Numbered from the stretch's first letter, positions 8,772-18,555 are shown. The stretch: DNA of 64,000 nucleotides from an uncultured Lachnospiraceae bacterium (GCA_947245585.1 CAMXPV010000006.1:40607-104606), one strand, 5' to 3'. Program-made: numbers and translations. The notes: generated by a model not told the origin, from the letters alone.

Positions 8772-10673
8772 CTATTCTTCCCCGGAGGATATATGGCTTC
8801 TTCCATAGACCGTGATATCCTCCAAAACCGGCTCCGTGCCGTCATACAGGCTGCCGTCCGTCCGATACCAACCGTCAAACACCCGGTCTCCCTCTCTGTC
8901 TCCCGGCTCGCCTATGGGCAGACTCTCAAAAGTTTCTCCACGGATTACGCTCACATACAGTTCCTGTCCATATTCCTCCGCCAGAAAATGCACCGTACAA
9001 AGTTCCTTCCGTTCGGTCCACACCTCGTCCAGAAAGGCCTTCCTCGCCGACAGAAAATCCCGGATGATCCAGACCTCTCCCGTATAGTTGACCTCCCCAT
9101 AGATTTCCTTCCACCGCACCCGGTCCATTTCAGCGGACACATAGATCTCCGACACATACTCGTCAATTTTCTCTTCCTGAATGGTCTGAAAATAGCCGCT
9201 AAAAAACGCCTGATAGCAATCCGACACCATCTGTCTGAACTCCGGATGCGTATACAAATGCCAGAAAAGCGGGCTGCTTTCCCCTCTCTGGGTCAGATAA
9301 CACAGGTCGCGGGCTGTCCCGTCAATCCCCTGCAGTCTGCCGTAGGCCTTGTCATAATCCCACACAGGGCCTGCAAACAGCTTCGTGCTGATCTCATCTT
9401 CCGGCTTATAGAAAAAAGAACTGGTGGCGCCGCCGCCATTGTTCTTACACAGTTCCTCCACGATATACTTTTGGGCATAAGATTCCAGATCAATATAATC
9501 CAGATAGCTCTTCCCGGTATCCGGATTGATGCCGTCCTGCGCCGTGACGGCTTTTTCCATCTCATTCACCAGACCGCTGATATAGTCCACTTCCGCTCTG
9601 GAGGCGTATTTCGGATCCTTGATCGTATAGGGATCGCATAACAGCGTCGTCTCAAAGCCGCTGATCTCACCCATATATTTTCCGCGCACATCCCGTTCCA
9701 ACAGGTAACCTCCCGTCATACGCCGGGGCTGCACCGGAAGCTCGACGCCCTTCCGATTCCCCTCTTCAAAACGCGCAGACTCCTCTATCCCCTTGTTGAG
9801 CCTTTTATTCTGGTCTCCAAGATCGGCAATGGAAATCCGCTCCGGATCAATCTCGATCTTCTCACAGAGCTGATACATGCCATGATACTGATTGTTGATG
9901 TAGAGATCAATGTACTGCGACTGCGGCGATCCCTCCATCCCCGCCGCAATGGCCATCTCGTAGGTGATCTTGTTGCGAAGATAAGAACGGTCCTCCACAT
10001 TGCTCAAAAGAATCCATTTCTCGGCGCTGCCCATGCCAAATAAATCGGCCTTCTCTTTTAGTTTTATCCCATAAGATTTCTTCGGATAGGCCCAGGTGGA
10101 ATTTCCCCGCCCGGAAATGTGATCCAGTTTATCCGCGCAGACCATCCTTCCATCCGCATCAAAGACTATGATTTCTCCCGCTTCCTCATACTCCTTGTCC
10201 GCATCCAACTTTTCCATGGAACCGCTGTCCGTCTCCAGAAAAACGGCCGGGAGATTGGCGGAGTGCATCACCACTACCGTCTGTCCCGCAATCCCATTTC
10301 CCTCCCTGTCATAAAAACACATATCGTAAGGCTCGCCGTAGGTAAAAGCGCCGATATCGTCACCGCTTTTTAGGGAAATTTCCTCCTCTCCCCTGACAAA
10401 AACCGCGCGCCATGCCCCTGCAAAAGCAATCTTTACATCGGCTGCATTCGCATAGGAGGGCAGAAAGAGATAGCCAATCTGCGTCTCCTCGTCCAAAAAA
10501 CAGCGTATTTCCTGTCCCGGGTTCGTATTGTCAATCAGGAAACGGAGGCTTTCCATACAGTCGGTATCCTCCTGTTTCTGATCATAAGCCGCCCTTTCCC
10601 ATACCACCGTCGCAGCAATCAATATGATAAGCAAAATTCCATAAATTCCATAGCGTTTCGCCCTGTATGTCAT
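8772..10673 (-). CDS. CotH-family kinase, membrane-anchored (copy 1 of tandem pair)
   Basis: 633 residues with an N-terminal membrane anchor (about 9-24). A short beta-rich region of unknown role (about 45-135) comes next, followed by a CotH kinase domain. CotH motifs are SGRGNSTW (187-194), the lysine segment KKSYGIKL (198-205), IDLYINNQYHGMYQL and the metal-binding GPVWDYDKAYG. The C-terminal about 75 residues (from CTVHFLAEE to DITVYGRSH) look like the small InlB-type beta-grasp repeat with its FDGWY turn. The CotH family includes spore-coat protein kinases; an outside-facing version in a glycan locus is unusual, and its target is unknown. It shares a 37-base identical stretch (9,912-9,948) with the neighbouring copy, showing tandem duplication. 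Confidence 0.9.
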   Translation of the reverse strand: MTYRAKRYGIYGILLIILIAATVVWERAAYDQKQEDTDCMESLRFLIDNTNPGQEIRCFLDEETQIGYLFLPSYANAADVKIAFAGAWRAVFVRGEEEISLKSGDDIGAFTYGEPYDMCFYDREGNGIAGQTVVVMHSANLPAVFLETDSGSMEKLDADKEYEEAGEIIVFDADGRMVCADKLDHISGRGNSTWAYPKKSYGIKLKEKADLFGMGSAEKWILLSNVEDRSYLRNKITYEMAIAAGMEGSPQSQYIDLYINNQYHGMYQLCEKIEIDPERISIADLGDQNKRLNKGIEESARFEEGNRKGVELPVQPRRMTGGYLLERDVRGKYMGEISGFETTLLCDPYTIKDPKYASRAEVDYISGLVNEMEKAVTAQDGINPDTGKSYLDYIDLESYAQKYIVEELCKNNGGGATSSFFYKPEDEISTKLFAGPVWDYDKAYGRLQGIDGTARDLCYLTQRGESSPLFWHLYTHPEFRQMVSDCYQAFFSGYFQTIQEEKIDEYVSEIYVSAEMDRVRWKEIYGEVNYTGEVWIIRDFLSARKAFLDEVWTERKELCTVHFLAEEYGQELYVSVIRGETFESLPIGEPGDREGDRVFDGWYRTDGSLYDGTEPVLEDITVYGRSHISSGEE

Positions 10674-10696
10674 ATCCGCCTCATGCTCCCTGTCCT

Positions 10697-12589
10697 CTAC
10701 ACCCCATGGCTTTTACTGTACACCGTGATATCCTCGAAAACCGGGGTCCCAGTGTCGAGCAGCATTCCCGTTTCCGTAAACCAACCGTCAAACACACGGT
10801 CCCCGCTCACCGTTCCCGGCTCGCTCCCCGGCAGTCTCTCAAGCGCCCTTCCTGCAATCACGCTCACATAGTGCTCTTCGCCTGTCTCTGAGACGAAAGT
10901 GACCGTGCACAGCTCCTCCTGTCCTGCCCAAATCTCATCCAAAAAAATCTTGCGCGCCGAGACAAAATTCCTGACCCGCTCTATCTCATCATCAAAGTCG
11001 GGAAGCGCTTCGTCTGCCTCCCTCCACCGAATCTGATCCATAAGGACCGACGTGCGGATTTCAGACGCATATTCATCTATTTTCTCGTCCACAATCTGCT
11101 GCATGTAGTCCGAGAAAAATTCCTCATAACAGACCGCCACTGCCTCCCTGAACTCAGGATGCCGGTTTAGCTGCCAGAAAAGCCTGGTCGGGTTGGTGTC
11201 CCGCAGTGTCAGATAGCACAGATCCTGGGTGGATTCATTGAGCCCCGTTATGCTTGCGTAGGCCTTGTCATAGTCCCACACGGGACCGGCAAACAGCTTT
11301 GTGCTGACCTTGTCCTGGGGTTTATAGAAAAAAGAACTGGTTGCGCCCGCACCGTTGTTCTTCGACAGCTCCTCCAACACATATTTCTGCGCAAAGGAAC
11401 GCATGTCAATGTAGTCCGTATAACGCATTCCGGTATCGGGATTGACACCGTTTGCCGAGATAAGGGCTTTTTCCATATCGTTTACCAGACCGCTGATATA
11501 ATCCACTTCCGCCTCCGACGCGTATGCGGGCTCCTTGATTGTATACAAGTCCCCCAGGCTGTCCGTGACAAATCCGCTGATCTCCTCACGGTATTTGTCC
11601 GGCACGTCCCGCTCCAGCAGATAACCGCCCGTCAGATCACCGGGCTCTTTGGAAAGTACCATGCCTTTGCGTTTTTCCTCCTCAAAATGCCCGCATTTTT
11701 GAAGTTCCCTGTTTAACCTTTTATTCTCCTCTTCCAAATCGGCTATGGACACTCTCTCCTCATCGATTTCCACTTTCTCACAAAGCTGGTATATGCCGTG
11801 GTATGTATGGTTGATATAGAGATCCACGTACTGCGACTGCGGCGATCCCTCCATCCCCGCCGCAGCCGCCATATCATAGGTGATTTTGTTTCGGATATAG
11901 GCGGGATCTTCCACATTGCTGAGCAAAATCCAGTTGTCGGCGCTTCCCATCCCGAACAGATCGGTTCTGTTTTTCAGCCTGATCCCGTAGGATTTCTTCG
12001 GATGCGCCCAGGTAGAATTGCCGCGTCCGGAAATACGGTTCAGGTCATCCGCGCACACAAGCTCTCCGTCCGCATCAAAGAGGACGATTTTTCCCTTTTC
12101 CGCGTAGTTCTTGTCCGCATCCAACTGTTCCATCGACCCGCTTTCCGTTTCAAGAAACGCTGCCGGAAGATTGGCGGAGCGCATGATTACCAACTTTTCA
12201 CCAGCCAGTTTTCGTCCCCTTCTGTCACAAAAAGACATCTCATAGCTTTCGCCGCATGCGAGCGCGCCGATCGGTTCGTCATGGTGTAACGTCACTTCCT
12301 TTTCCTTCCCCGAAAAGACAATCCTGTCCGCGCCGGCAAAAGAAATCTTTACATCGTCCCCATCCGCATAGGAGGGCAGAAACAAATAATGGATGTTTTC
12401 CGTCTCGTCCGTAAAACAGTGAATTCTCTGCTCTGACGAGGAATTGCCGATCACAAAACTCAGGTTTTCTATATAGCCGCCTTCCTCCTGGATCCGGTCA
12501 TAGGCCGCCTTCTCCGAAAGCGCCACCGCCCCGGTCAGGAAAAACAGCATCAGCCACAATATCCCCCGCCGCTTTCTCCTGTATGTCAT
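10697..12589 (-). CDS. CotH-family kinase, membrane-anchored (copy 2 of tandem pair)
   Basis: 630 residues with the same architecture as its downstream neighbour: signal anchor (about 9-25), beta-rich N-region, CotH kinase domain, InlB-like C-terminal repeat. Motifs are SGRGNSTWAHPKKSYGIRL, IDEERVSIADL, GPVWDYDKAYASI and FDGWFTETG. The sequence runs in parallel with copy 1 almost throughout (for example MTYRRKRRG against MTYRAKRYG) but has clearly diverged, so the duplication is old. Both retain the proposed metal-binding WDYD and lysine residues, so both are probably active. The ATG is preceded by GGGG with a seven-base gap. A third, more distant CotH lies at 23,417-25,279. Confidence 0.9.
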   Translation of the reverse strand: MTYRRKRRGILWLMLFFLTGAVALSEKAAYDRIQEEGGYIENLSFVIGNSSSEQRIHCFTDETENIHYLFLPSYADGDDVKISFAGADRIVFSGKEKEVTLHHDEPIGALACGESYEMSFCDRRGRKLAGEKLVIMRSANLPAAFLETESGSMEQLDADKNYAEKGKIVLFDADGELVCADDLNRISGRGNSTWAHPKKSYGIRLKNRTDLFGMGSADNWILLSNVEDPAYIRNKITYDMAAAAGMEGSPQSQYVDLYINHTYHGIYQLCEKVEIDEERVSIADLEEENKRLNRELQKCGHFEEEKRKGMVLSKEPGDLTGGYLLERDVPDKYREEISGFVTDSLGDLYTIKEPAYASEAEVDYISGLVNDMEKALISANGVNPDTGMRYTDYIDMRSFAQKYVLEELSKNNGAGATSSFFYKPQDKVSTKLFAGPVWDYDKAYASITGLNESTQDLCYLTLRDTNPTRLFWQLNRHPEFREAVAVCYEEFFSDYMQQIVDEKIDEYASEIRTSVLMDQIRWREADEALPDFDDEIERVRNFVSARKIFLDEIWAGQEELCTVTFVSETGEEHYVSVIAGRALERLPGSEPGTVSGDRVFDGWFTETGMLLDTGTPVFEDITVYSKSHGV

Positions 12590-12599
12590 ATCTGTTCCC

Positions 12600-12968
12600 C
12601 TACTCCTTACGGTTTATTCCCTTTTCCAGCTCCCGCACTCTTTTGTCTAAGATGGCCAGCTCCTGCGTCAGCGTTCTGAGCTTGCGGTTTTGTCTGGAAG
12701 CGATCGAAGTCAGTGACAGCAGTATGAGCACGATAAAACCGATACAGAAAAGAAACAGGCCGTTCATATTGTCCTGTATGCCAAAGAGCCGGATCACCTG
12801 CGTCAAAAGCTCCGGCACCACCACAAGTATGCCCATGACGGCTCCCGCCACCAACCACAAAAGCGTATACTTTAAATTGAGCGCCTTCTGTTTCAAAAAA
12901 TACAAAATCACGATAAAATAACTGATCACCACCAGGATCAGCGTCACCCGCAGATGACTCGGTATCAT
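12600..12968 (-). CDS. DUF2304 family small membrane protein
   Basis: 122-residue protein with three membrane helices (about residues 6-24, 34-50 and 65-83) and a charged C-terminal coiled coil (about 88-120, with RKLRTLTQELAILDKRVREL). This is the DUF2304 layout. DUF2304 genes are commonly found next to DPM1-like GT2 genes, as here, and may anchor or help the polyprenyl-phosphate-sugar synthase. The start is the ATG at 12,966-12,968 behind GGGGGAAGAGAG. It overlaps the stop of the GT2 gene as ATGA, so translation is coupled. The longer upstream open frame is rejected because it would run into the GT2 gene. Confidence 0.85.
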   Translation of the reverse strand: MIPSHLRVTLILVVISYFIVILYFLKQKALNLKYTLLWLVAGAVMGILVVVPELLTQVIRLFGIQDNMNGLFLFCIGFIVLILLSLTSIASRQNRKLRTLTQELAILDKRVRELEKGINRKE

Positions 12969-13693
12969 ACTCTCTTCCCCCTTCTCACGCCGTAACTGAG
13001 CCTGCAAATCAAAATCGCCAGTGTCACTTTAATCATATAGTAAATAGACTTCTTAAAGGTAATGGAACTGACACCGCCCTCCCTGGCGCGCATCTGCACC
13101 GGCACCTCAATCACCCTGCCAAGGTGCATAATCGCGGAGACAATGGCCTCCGGTTCGGGGTAGTCCATGGGATAGTCTTTGCTGTAGATCTCGATGAACC
13201 TGCGGTTCACCGCCCGAAAGCCGCTGGTCACATCCTTGACCCGTCTTCCTGTAGTAATCCGGATCAAACCGCTCAAAATGTTGATGCCCGCCCTGCGGCT
13301 TGCGGAAGTCTGAAACCCCTCTTTTTCCAGAAAGCGGGACCCGATGACCACATCCGCCTCATTTGCCATAATCGGCTCCAACAGCTTCTCCAGATAAGCC
13401 ACATCATGCTGCCCGTCGCCGTCCATCTGCACCGCAATGTCATACTGGTTCTTGTATGCGTAGATATAACCCGCCTGCACTGCACCGCCGATTCCCATAT
13501 TAATCGAAAGATCCAGATACTGAAAATTTTCCTGCTCGCAGATGGAAAGCGTCCGGTCCGTGGAACCGTCGTTTACCACCAGATAATCATACTGCGGCGC
13601 CTGCTCCATCATGGTTTTTACCACATGTACGATATTGTCGGCTTCATTGTAAGCCGGTATAATGATTAAAATTTTTCTCTTGTCTCCCATCAT
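12965..13693 (-). CDS. DPM1-like glycosyltransferase family 2 (polyprenyl-phosphate sugar synthase)
   Basis: GT2 enzyme of 242 residues. It contains IIIPAYNEADNI, VVNDGSTDRT, the catalytic metal site QMDGDGQHD, GSRFLEKEG and the late VTSGFRAVNR segment, which together are typical of dolichyl/undecaprenyl-phosphate mannose or glucose synthases. It has no C-terminal membrane helices of its own, and DUF2304 is its partner. Its product, a lipid-phosphate sugar, would be used outside the membrane by a GT-C-type enzyme. Two candidates lie directly upstream (13,716-15,317 and 15,331-16,665), so these four genes form a plausible side-chain addition module. Two in-frame ATGs occur at the start. The sugar is unknown. 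Confidence 0.9.
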   Translation of the reverse strand: MMGDKRKILIIIPAYNEADNIVHVVKTMMEQAPQYDYLVVNDGSTDRTLSICEQENFQYLDLSINMGIGGAVQAGYIYAYKNQYDIAVQMDGDGQHDVAYLEKLLEPIMANEADVVIGSRFLEKEGFQTSASRRAGINILSGLIRITTGRRVKDVTSGFRAVNRRFIEIYSKDYPMDYPEPEAIVSAIMHLGRVIEVPVQMRAREGGVSSITFKKSIYYMIKVTLAILICRLSYGVRRGKRV

Positions 13694-13715
13694 CCATTTC
13701 CCCGCTTTATGTCTC

Positions 13716-15317
13716 CTAGCCGTCTTTCTTTCCCGGCAAAAACCGCCTTACAAAGTCCCCTAAGTGCACCTGCCACAAATTCTTAAGAAGCAGGTAACCG
13801 GCAATGTAAAAGGGGCCGAAGGCATATACCAGATACCGCTGCTGCCCGAAAAACACCAGGGAGATCACGAGCACCATAACCACATTTGTCCCCAACACCA
13901 GGGCCATCATCTCCGCCCCTTCCCTCTTTGCCCGAACGTCCCTGTAACCCCATATCATCAAAGCGGCAGCCAAGAGATATAAAAAGGCTGTCACCAGGTG
14001 GCAGAAGCCATAAAGAGGCGCAAACTGAAAAAACACGGTGCTGATAAAGGCCTGCGGCAAAAGCATCAGCGTATGGTATAAGAATCTTCCGAAATGCGCT
14101 TTGATCAGCGTCAGTCCTATGGTCAAAAGATGGGAAGACCGGATATCACTGAATTGATCCGACCGGAGAATCTCAGGCGCATTTTCCAGATAGTACTCGG
14201 AGGGTACCCAGATACAGGTTCCGCCAATCTTTCCGATTCCCCCTACAATATCTTTCCACATCCACAGCCCTTCCTCCGCGTAGGCATACCGCTGCTTCCC
14301 GGCATCTACCGTTTCGTAGAGGGCAAGATAAAGCCCCTGCAAAACCGGATCCTGAAACAACGCTGCATCCTCATAGTCCGCCTCATACATCCCTCTGGAA
14401 AAAAGCAACGTCATATACTGGCTGGTAGAGAAATTTTGGAAGAGCAAAGCCTCCTCCTCGGCGTTCTTTGCCTGCGGAAGCGCCGCCTGTTTTCCTGCTT
14501 CTGCCGCCGTTTCCTCCTCCTGCTGCTTTCGTTCTTCCTCCAAATAAACCTGCTCCATCCTGGGCCACTGTACCTCAAGCCCAAGCCGGCCGAACAAATG
14601 CTCCGGCTGCAGCATAACCCGATAGCCCCTGATTAAGCCAAGCACCAGAAAAATGCCGGCCAGACTGACAGCCACGCAGCCAGCAAACCCCGCCAAAACG
14701 CGAAGCGCCTTCTTTGGCCTGCTCCCTTCTCTTCCCCGCATACAGACCAGATAGAGGAAGGCAATTCCGCACACCCCGAACAGGATCTGGAGTTGGGAGC
14801 GAACCGCCGCAAGAAGCAGCGTCATGCAAAAAGCCCCCGCAAGCCTCATATAATTCTTATCCCAAACCGCCCTGAGCAGACAGGCCAGAAACAGATAGAA
14901 GAGAGAGTAGGCAACTCCCTCTGTCAAAATCGCCTGTGTCATCACCGCCACAGGCATTTCAATGGTATACGGATACAGCGCAAACAGACAGATCAAAATC
15001 CCCTCTACAGGGTGCAGTTTAAACCGCGACCGCACCGTCTCCTCCAAAACCGTCACGGAAAACGCCGCCAAAACCGCCTGTTCTATGGCAGCCGCCCACA
15101 AAGAATTCTCGTATCCGAACAGACACTCGTTAAACAGCAAAAAAACCGGGTACGCCGGCATAACGCCCTCATGCCATCTGATCCAAGTATAGCTTCCGCT
15201 GTCGTCAAACAACACCGGCCCATCGTGCCCCAACAGTAAAAACAAAAGCAGCAGGGCGGCAAACAAAGCCATCCGAAACCCGTATGCAGTTATCAACTGT
15301 TTTCCCTTTTCCCGCAA
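13716..15317 (-). CDS. Polytopic membrane protein, putative GT-C-type glycosyltransferase
   Basis: 533 residues with about ten to twelve membrane helices. The first outside loop contains VLFDDSGSYTWIRW followed by PAYPVFLLFNE, the acidic loop expected in ArnT/PMT-like GT-C enzymes. A long hydrophilic Gln/Glu-rich loop (about 250-300, EEERKQQEEETAAEAGK) interrupts the helices. The start is TTG at 15,315-15,317, preceded by AAAGGA seven bases away and 13 bases after the previous stop; an internal ATG at codon 16 is the alternative. Use of lipid-phosphate sugar from the DPM1-like enzyme next door is inferred from position. No exact family can be assigned. Confidence 0.75.
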   Translation of the reverse strand: MREKGKQLITAYGFRMALFAALLLLFLLLGHDGPVLFDDSGSYTWIRWHEGVMPAYPVFLLFNECLFGYENSLWAAAIEQAVLAAFSVTVLEETVRSRFKLHPVEGILICLFALYPYTIEMPVAVMTQAILTEGVAYSLFYLFLACLLRAVWDKNYMRLAGAFCMTLLLAAVRSQLQILFGVCGIAFLYLVCMRGREGSRPKKALRVLAGFAGCVAVSLAGIFLVLGLIRGYRVMLQPEHLFGRLGLEVQWPRMEQVYLEEERKQQEEETAAEAGKQAALPQAKNAEEEALLFQNFSTSQYMTLLFSRGMYEADYEDAALFQDPVLQGLYLALYETVDAGKQRYAYAEEGLWMWKDIVGGIGKIGGTCIWVPSEYYLENAPEILRSDQFSDIRSSHLLTIGLTLIKAHFGRFLYHTLMLLPQAFISTVFFQFAPLYGFCHLVTAFLYLLAAALMIWGYRDVRAKREGAEMMALVLGTNVVMVLVISLVFFGQQRYLVYAFGPFYIAGYLLLKNLWQVHLGDFVRRFLPGKKDG

Positions 15318-15330
15318 ATCCTATTCCTTT

Positions 15331-16665
15331 CTATCCGTAGATCAGGATATGTCTTGCAATCTGGCAGGCATTTAAGACAACGCCCATCCCCATGCAGAAC
15401 CATAAAAACCGTCTGGCAAATACGGAACGGTTCTCTTCCCCGTCTTCCATCATCATCACTGCAAGCAAAATCAGCGCCATGTAAAGATAAATCATGGTCC
15501 GCAAAATGGAGGCAATCACGGTCGGCGTAAGTCCCACGGCCACTTCAGGAATACAGGCCAAAAGCAGAACCGCCGCCGAAGCCCACCCCTTTCTCGTTCT
15601 GGCAAACACCGTGTAAAGCGCCACCGCAAACCAGATCACCACCGTCAAAAACAAAAGTCCCTGTTCCGCCCGGTCCGCCCACTGTTCGGGAAGGGGCACA
15701 GGCGTCTGGTATGTGAGCGTGCGCCACCCCAAAAGATAATTGATCATAAACCAACAGGTCCATGCCACATCCGTAAGCATCGGAAGGGCGGCAATCAGAC
15801 GCTTCCCAACAGATTCCCCTCTCCACATCAAAAAGAGCACCAGATTGAAGATAAAAAACACCGGACTCGGCAGGGATACAAAGTGCATGTATGAGGACAA
15901 AATGCCCATGCGCAGCTTGTCCAAAAATGTCAGCTCAAAGTATTCCGGCATCCAGTATTCCGCATCCCTGACAGGCCGCAGGCGGTTGCCAGGGCAGGCC
16001 AGAATGTAGAGCAAAAAGAGTGCCGTAAACCCCATGCAGATCCACACAACCAGGGGACATTTCTTCCCGCCTTTGACGCTGTAGACCAGAATGCCGATTT
16101 CGACCAAAAACAAAATCGCCGCCATGGACTCAAAACTGGCGCTGTAGAGCACGGACAATGCCGCCCCAAAAATTTCCCATTTGGACAGCCTTTCCCCGTA
16201 CACGCCAACCCCCAACATCCGGCTGACCGCATAAAGGCCCAGAGCAAGCACCCACAAATAGTTGGTGGTGGTGGCAATCCACCCGGTCTGCGCCATAATA
16301 GAGAAGGGAAACGCACAAAGCAAAACTGCTGTCAAAAGGTAAGTTTTCTTTTCCCGCAGGTCAAAAATGCGTTCCAGAATCCAGACCAGATCCAAATACA
16401 GCAGCGCTATCATAAACAAATTCAAAATTTTCCACAAAGCAGCGGGCCAGGTCGTCAAAAAGGGCAGCGCCAGCTCAATCGTAATCCGGGACGACCAACT
16501 CAGATATCTGTCCAGCGTATATTGAAACAGATCGTTTCCGTACTCCCCCAAAATCCTGGCATAGGACGCGTCATCCCAGTAAGTAGGCGAGAGAAACAGA
16601 TGAAACGGCAGATAGAAAAGCAGCAGCCCAATCAGCGCTTTGTATTTGATTTGCAGACGCTTCAT
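15331..16665 (-). CDS. Polytopic membrane protein, DUF6056-like
   Basis: 444 residues with about eleven membrane helices. The N-terminal outside loop has SPTYWDDASYARIL followed by YLSWSSRITIEL. This is the DD-(Y/F) plus W-x-x-R/T pattern shared with two other proteins in the window (41,106-42,626 and 56,780-58,267). The pattern resembles DUF6056 proteins, which are thought to be GT-C-like, though no reaction is established. The ATG follows AAAGGGGAAAGGG. It is 46 bases downstream of the ABC exporter gene and 13 bases before the next GT-C-like gene. Confidence 0.75.
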   Translation of the reverse strand: MKRLQIKYKALIGLLLFYLPFHLFLSPTYWDDASYARILGEYGNDLFQYTLDRYLSWSSRITIELALPFLTTWPAALWKILNLFMIALLYLDLVWILERIFDLREKKTYLLTAVLLCAFPFSIMAQTGWIATTTNYLWVLALGLYAVSRMLGVGVYGERLSKWEIFGAALSVLYSASFESMAAILFLVEIGILVYSVKGGKKCPLVVWICMGFTALFLLYILACPGNRLRPVRDAEYWMPEYFELTFLDKLRMGILSSYMHFVSLPSPVFFIFNLVLFLMWRGESVGKRLIAALPMLTDVAWTCWFMINYLLGWRTLTYQTPVPLPEQWADRAEQGLLFLTVVIWFAVALYTVFARTRKGWASAAVLLLACIPEVAVGLTPTVIASILRTMIYLYMALILLAVMMMEDGEENRSVFARRFLWFCMGMGVVLNACQIARHILIYG

Positions 16666-16711
16666 ACCCTTTCCCCTTTCTTACCTTCCTGTCCTTATGC
16701 GCCACCGGCAG

Positions 16712-18493
16712 CTACAGATCGGAAAACACTTCTTCCTTACTCTTTGGCGTCACCTTGCCGTCCCCCACCTCATAAATCACATCCACATGGCGGATCGTGG
16801 TAAGCCTGTGGGCAATGATAATCATGGTCTTCATCCCCTGCAGATGTTCGATGGCTTCCATGACCGCCGACTCCGTCTCGTTGTCCAAAGCGGAGGTGGC
16901 CTCATCCAACACCAGAATCTCCGGATCGTGGTAGAGGGCCCTGGCAATGCCGATGCGCTGCCTCTGCCCACCCGACAGTCTGACCCCCCTGTCGCCCACA
17001 ATCGTGTCTAATCCATGAGGGAGACTTTCTATAAACTCCCGCAGCTGTGCTTTCTCCACAGCCGCACGCACCGCCTCCTCGGAAATCTCTTCCTCCCGCA
17101 GTCCAAAAGCAATGTTGTTGCGGATCGTATCGTCGGAGAGGTAGATGGTCTGGGGGATATAGCCCACCTGCGCGTGAAATGTCTTTGGCTGTTCATGCAC
17201 ATTGATCTCGTCCGCCATCACCGAACCCCTGACAGGTGTCAAAAGACCAAGGATAATGTCCACCATGGTGGTTTTTCCCGACCCGGTGGAACCGATAAAC
17301 GCAACAGTCGTTCCCTTCCTGATCGCAAAGCTCACATCGTCAAGCACCCACTCCTCCGTGTCCGGATAGTGGTAAGAAACCCCCTGTACCTGGATTCCCT
17401 TTTGCAGCTGCCAGTCATCCTTCCGCTCCCTGCCCTCTTCCACGGCCAACCCTTCAATCCCCGTAAGATCGTGATACACAAGTTCCACAGAGGGGAGGGC
17501 ATAGAGCATATTTGAGGCGTGCTCGTTGATCCGCCCGACGCTTGGCATCAGGCGCATGGCCGCCACCGCAAAGACCGCCAGTTGGGAGATAAAGTACACG
17601 GAATCCGCCTCGCCAAAGAGGAGCTTCACGATCACGGCAACCAAAAGTCCCGTCATGGAGACGGCTTCCACCGTATACTTTGGCAAAATGGAAATGGTTC
17701 TGGCTATCCGCAGTCCTCTGGCATATTTTTTCCAGTATTTCTGAAATTCATCGGTAAAATAGGCCTCCCGCTCCAGAATCTTGATCTCCTTGATCCCGCC
17801 GAGCGCCTGATTCATCCACTGAAAAATTTTTCCCTGATAGCCCTGATTTTCAAATCCAAGCCGCTTGCTGTATTTCCTGCTTACCAGTAAAAAGCCGCCC
17901 ACAAAGACCGCCAGAAATCCCAGCACGATGATGGTGATGGACTTACTTTCGATAAGCAGATAGATCACCAAAACGCCGGACACCGCAAGCTCCGCCATCA
18001 GCTCCAGCGCATAGAGAATCACCTGCATAAACCGGGACGTATCCTCGTGCAGGCTTCTTTGCAAAATCGCAATATTGTGATTCAGATGGAAGGTGTAGGG
18101 CTCCTTCATATATGCGGCCAAAAGCCTTGTGGACAGTTTCATCTGGGTATTGTAGGAAAAGCGGAAAATATAATCTTTCTCCAGAATCAGATATACATTT
18201 TTCACCACATAGATCCCGATAATACCGACGGCAATCAACACAATAAAACTCTTAACGGAGTGGAAATGGAAAAGGTCAAAAACCGCCTTCAGATACCACC
18301 TGTCCTTAATGGTGTTCTGATTTTGGAGCACGTCAATAAAAGGCACAAACACCATAACCGCAAGGAGCTCAAGGAAACTGCCAACCACGATAGCCGCCGT
18401 GAGAAGCGCCAGTTTCCACTTATCTCTTTTATCAAATATATAGCCAAGCTTGGAAAGCAGGGATACCTGCTTTTTTTCTCCCATTTCTCTCAT
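16712..18493 (-). CDS. ABC transporter, fused permease and ATPase (PglK/MsbA-like)
   Basis: Half-transporter of 593 residues. Six membrane helices (about 20-310) are followed by an ATPase domain with Walker A FIGSTGSGKTT, the signature LSGGQRQRIGIARAL, Walker B ILVLDEATSALD and a switch histidine in IIAHRL. The form matches lipid-linked oligosaccharide flippases of the PglK type and other glycolipid exporters. The start chosen is ATG 18,491-18,493; another ATG three codons later is nearly as good. It parallels the ABC protein at 43,679-45,478: both begin with a KKI/KLGY(L/I)FDK segment, so they are paralogues. With one Wzx also present, the locus may export more than one lipid-linked glycan. 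Confidence 0.92.
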   Translation of the reverse strand: MREMGEKKQVSLLSKLGYIFDKRDKWKLALLTAAIVVGSFLELLAVMVFVPFIDVLQNQNTIKDRWYLKAVFDLFHFHSVKSFIVLIAVGIIGIYVVKNVYLILEKDYIFRFSYNTQMKLSTRLLAAYMKEPYTFHLNHNIAILQRSLHEDTSRFMQVILYALELMAELAVSGVLVIYLLIESKSITIIVLGFLAVFVGGFLLVSRKYSKRLGFENQGYQGKIFQWMNQALGGIKEIKILEREAYFTDEFQKYWKKYARGLRIARTISILPKYTVEAVSMTGLLVAVIVKLLFGEADSVYFISQLAVFAVAAMRLMPSVGRINEHASNMLYALPSVELVYHDLTGIEGLAVEEGRERKDDWQLQKGIQVQGVSYHYPDTEEWVLDDVSFAIRKGTTVAFIGSTGSGKTTMVDIILGLLTPVRGSVMADEINVHEQPKTFHAQVGYIPQTIYLSDDTIRNNIAFGLREEEISEEAVRAAVEKAQLREFIESLPHGLDTIVGDRGVRLSGGQRQRIGIARALYHDPEILVLDEATSALDNETESAVMEAIEHLQGMKTMIIIAHRLTTIRHVDVIYEVGDGKVTPKSKEEVFSDL

Positions 18494-18555
18494 ACTGTGA
18501 CTTGCCTTTCTGTCTCCCGCCGGTTCCCCTGCGCAGCGCTTTTTCAAACGCCGTC

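Noticed and set aside
8772..12589. CotH tandem pair as a recombination hot spot or mobile repeat
   Set aside because: Only short identical stretches (such as 37 bases) remain; there are no flanking repeats or transposase.
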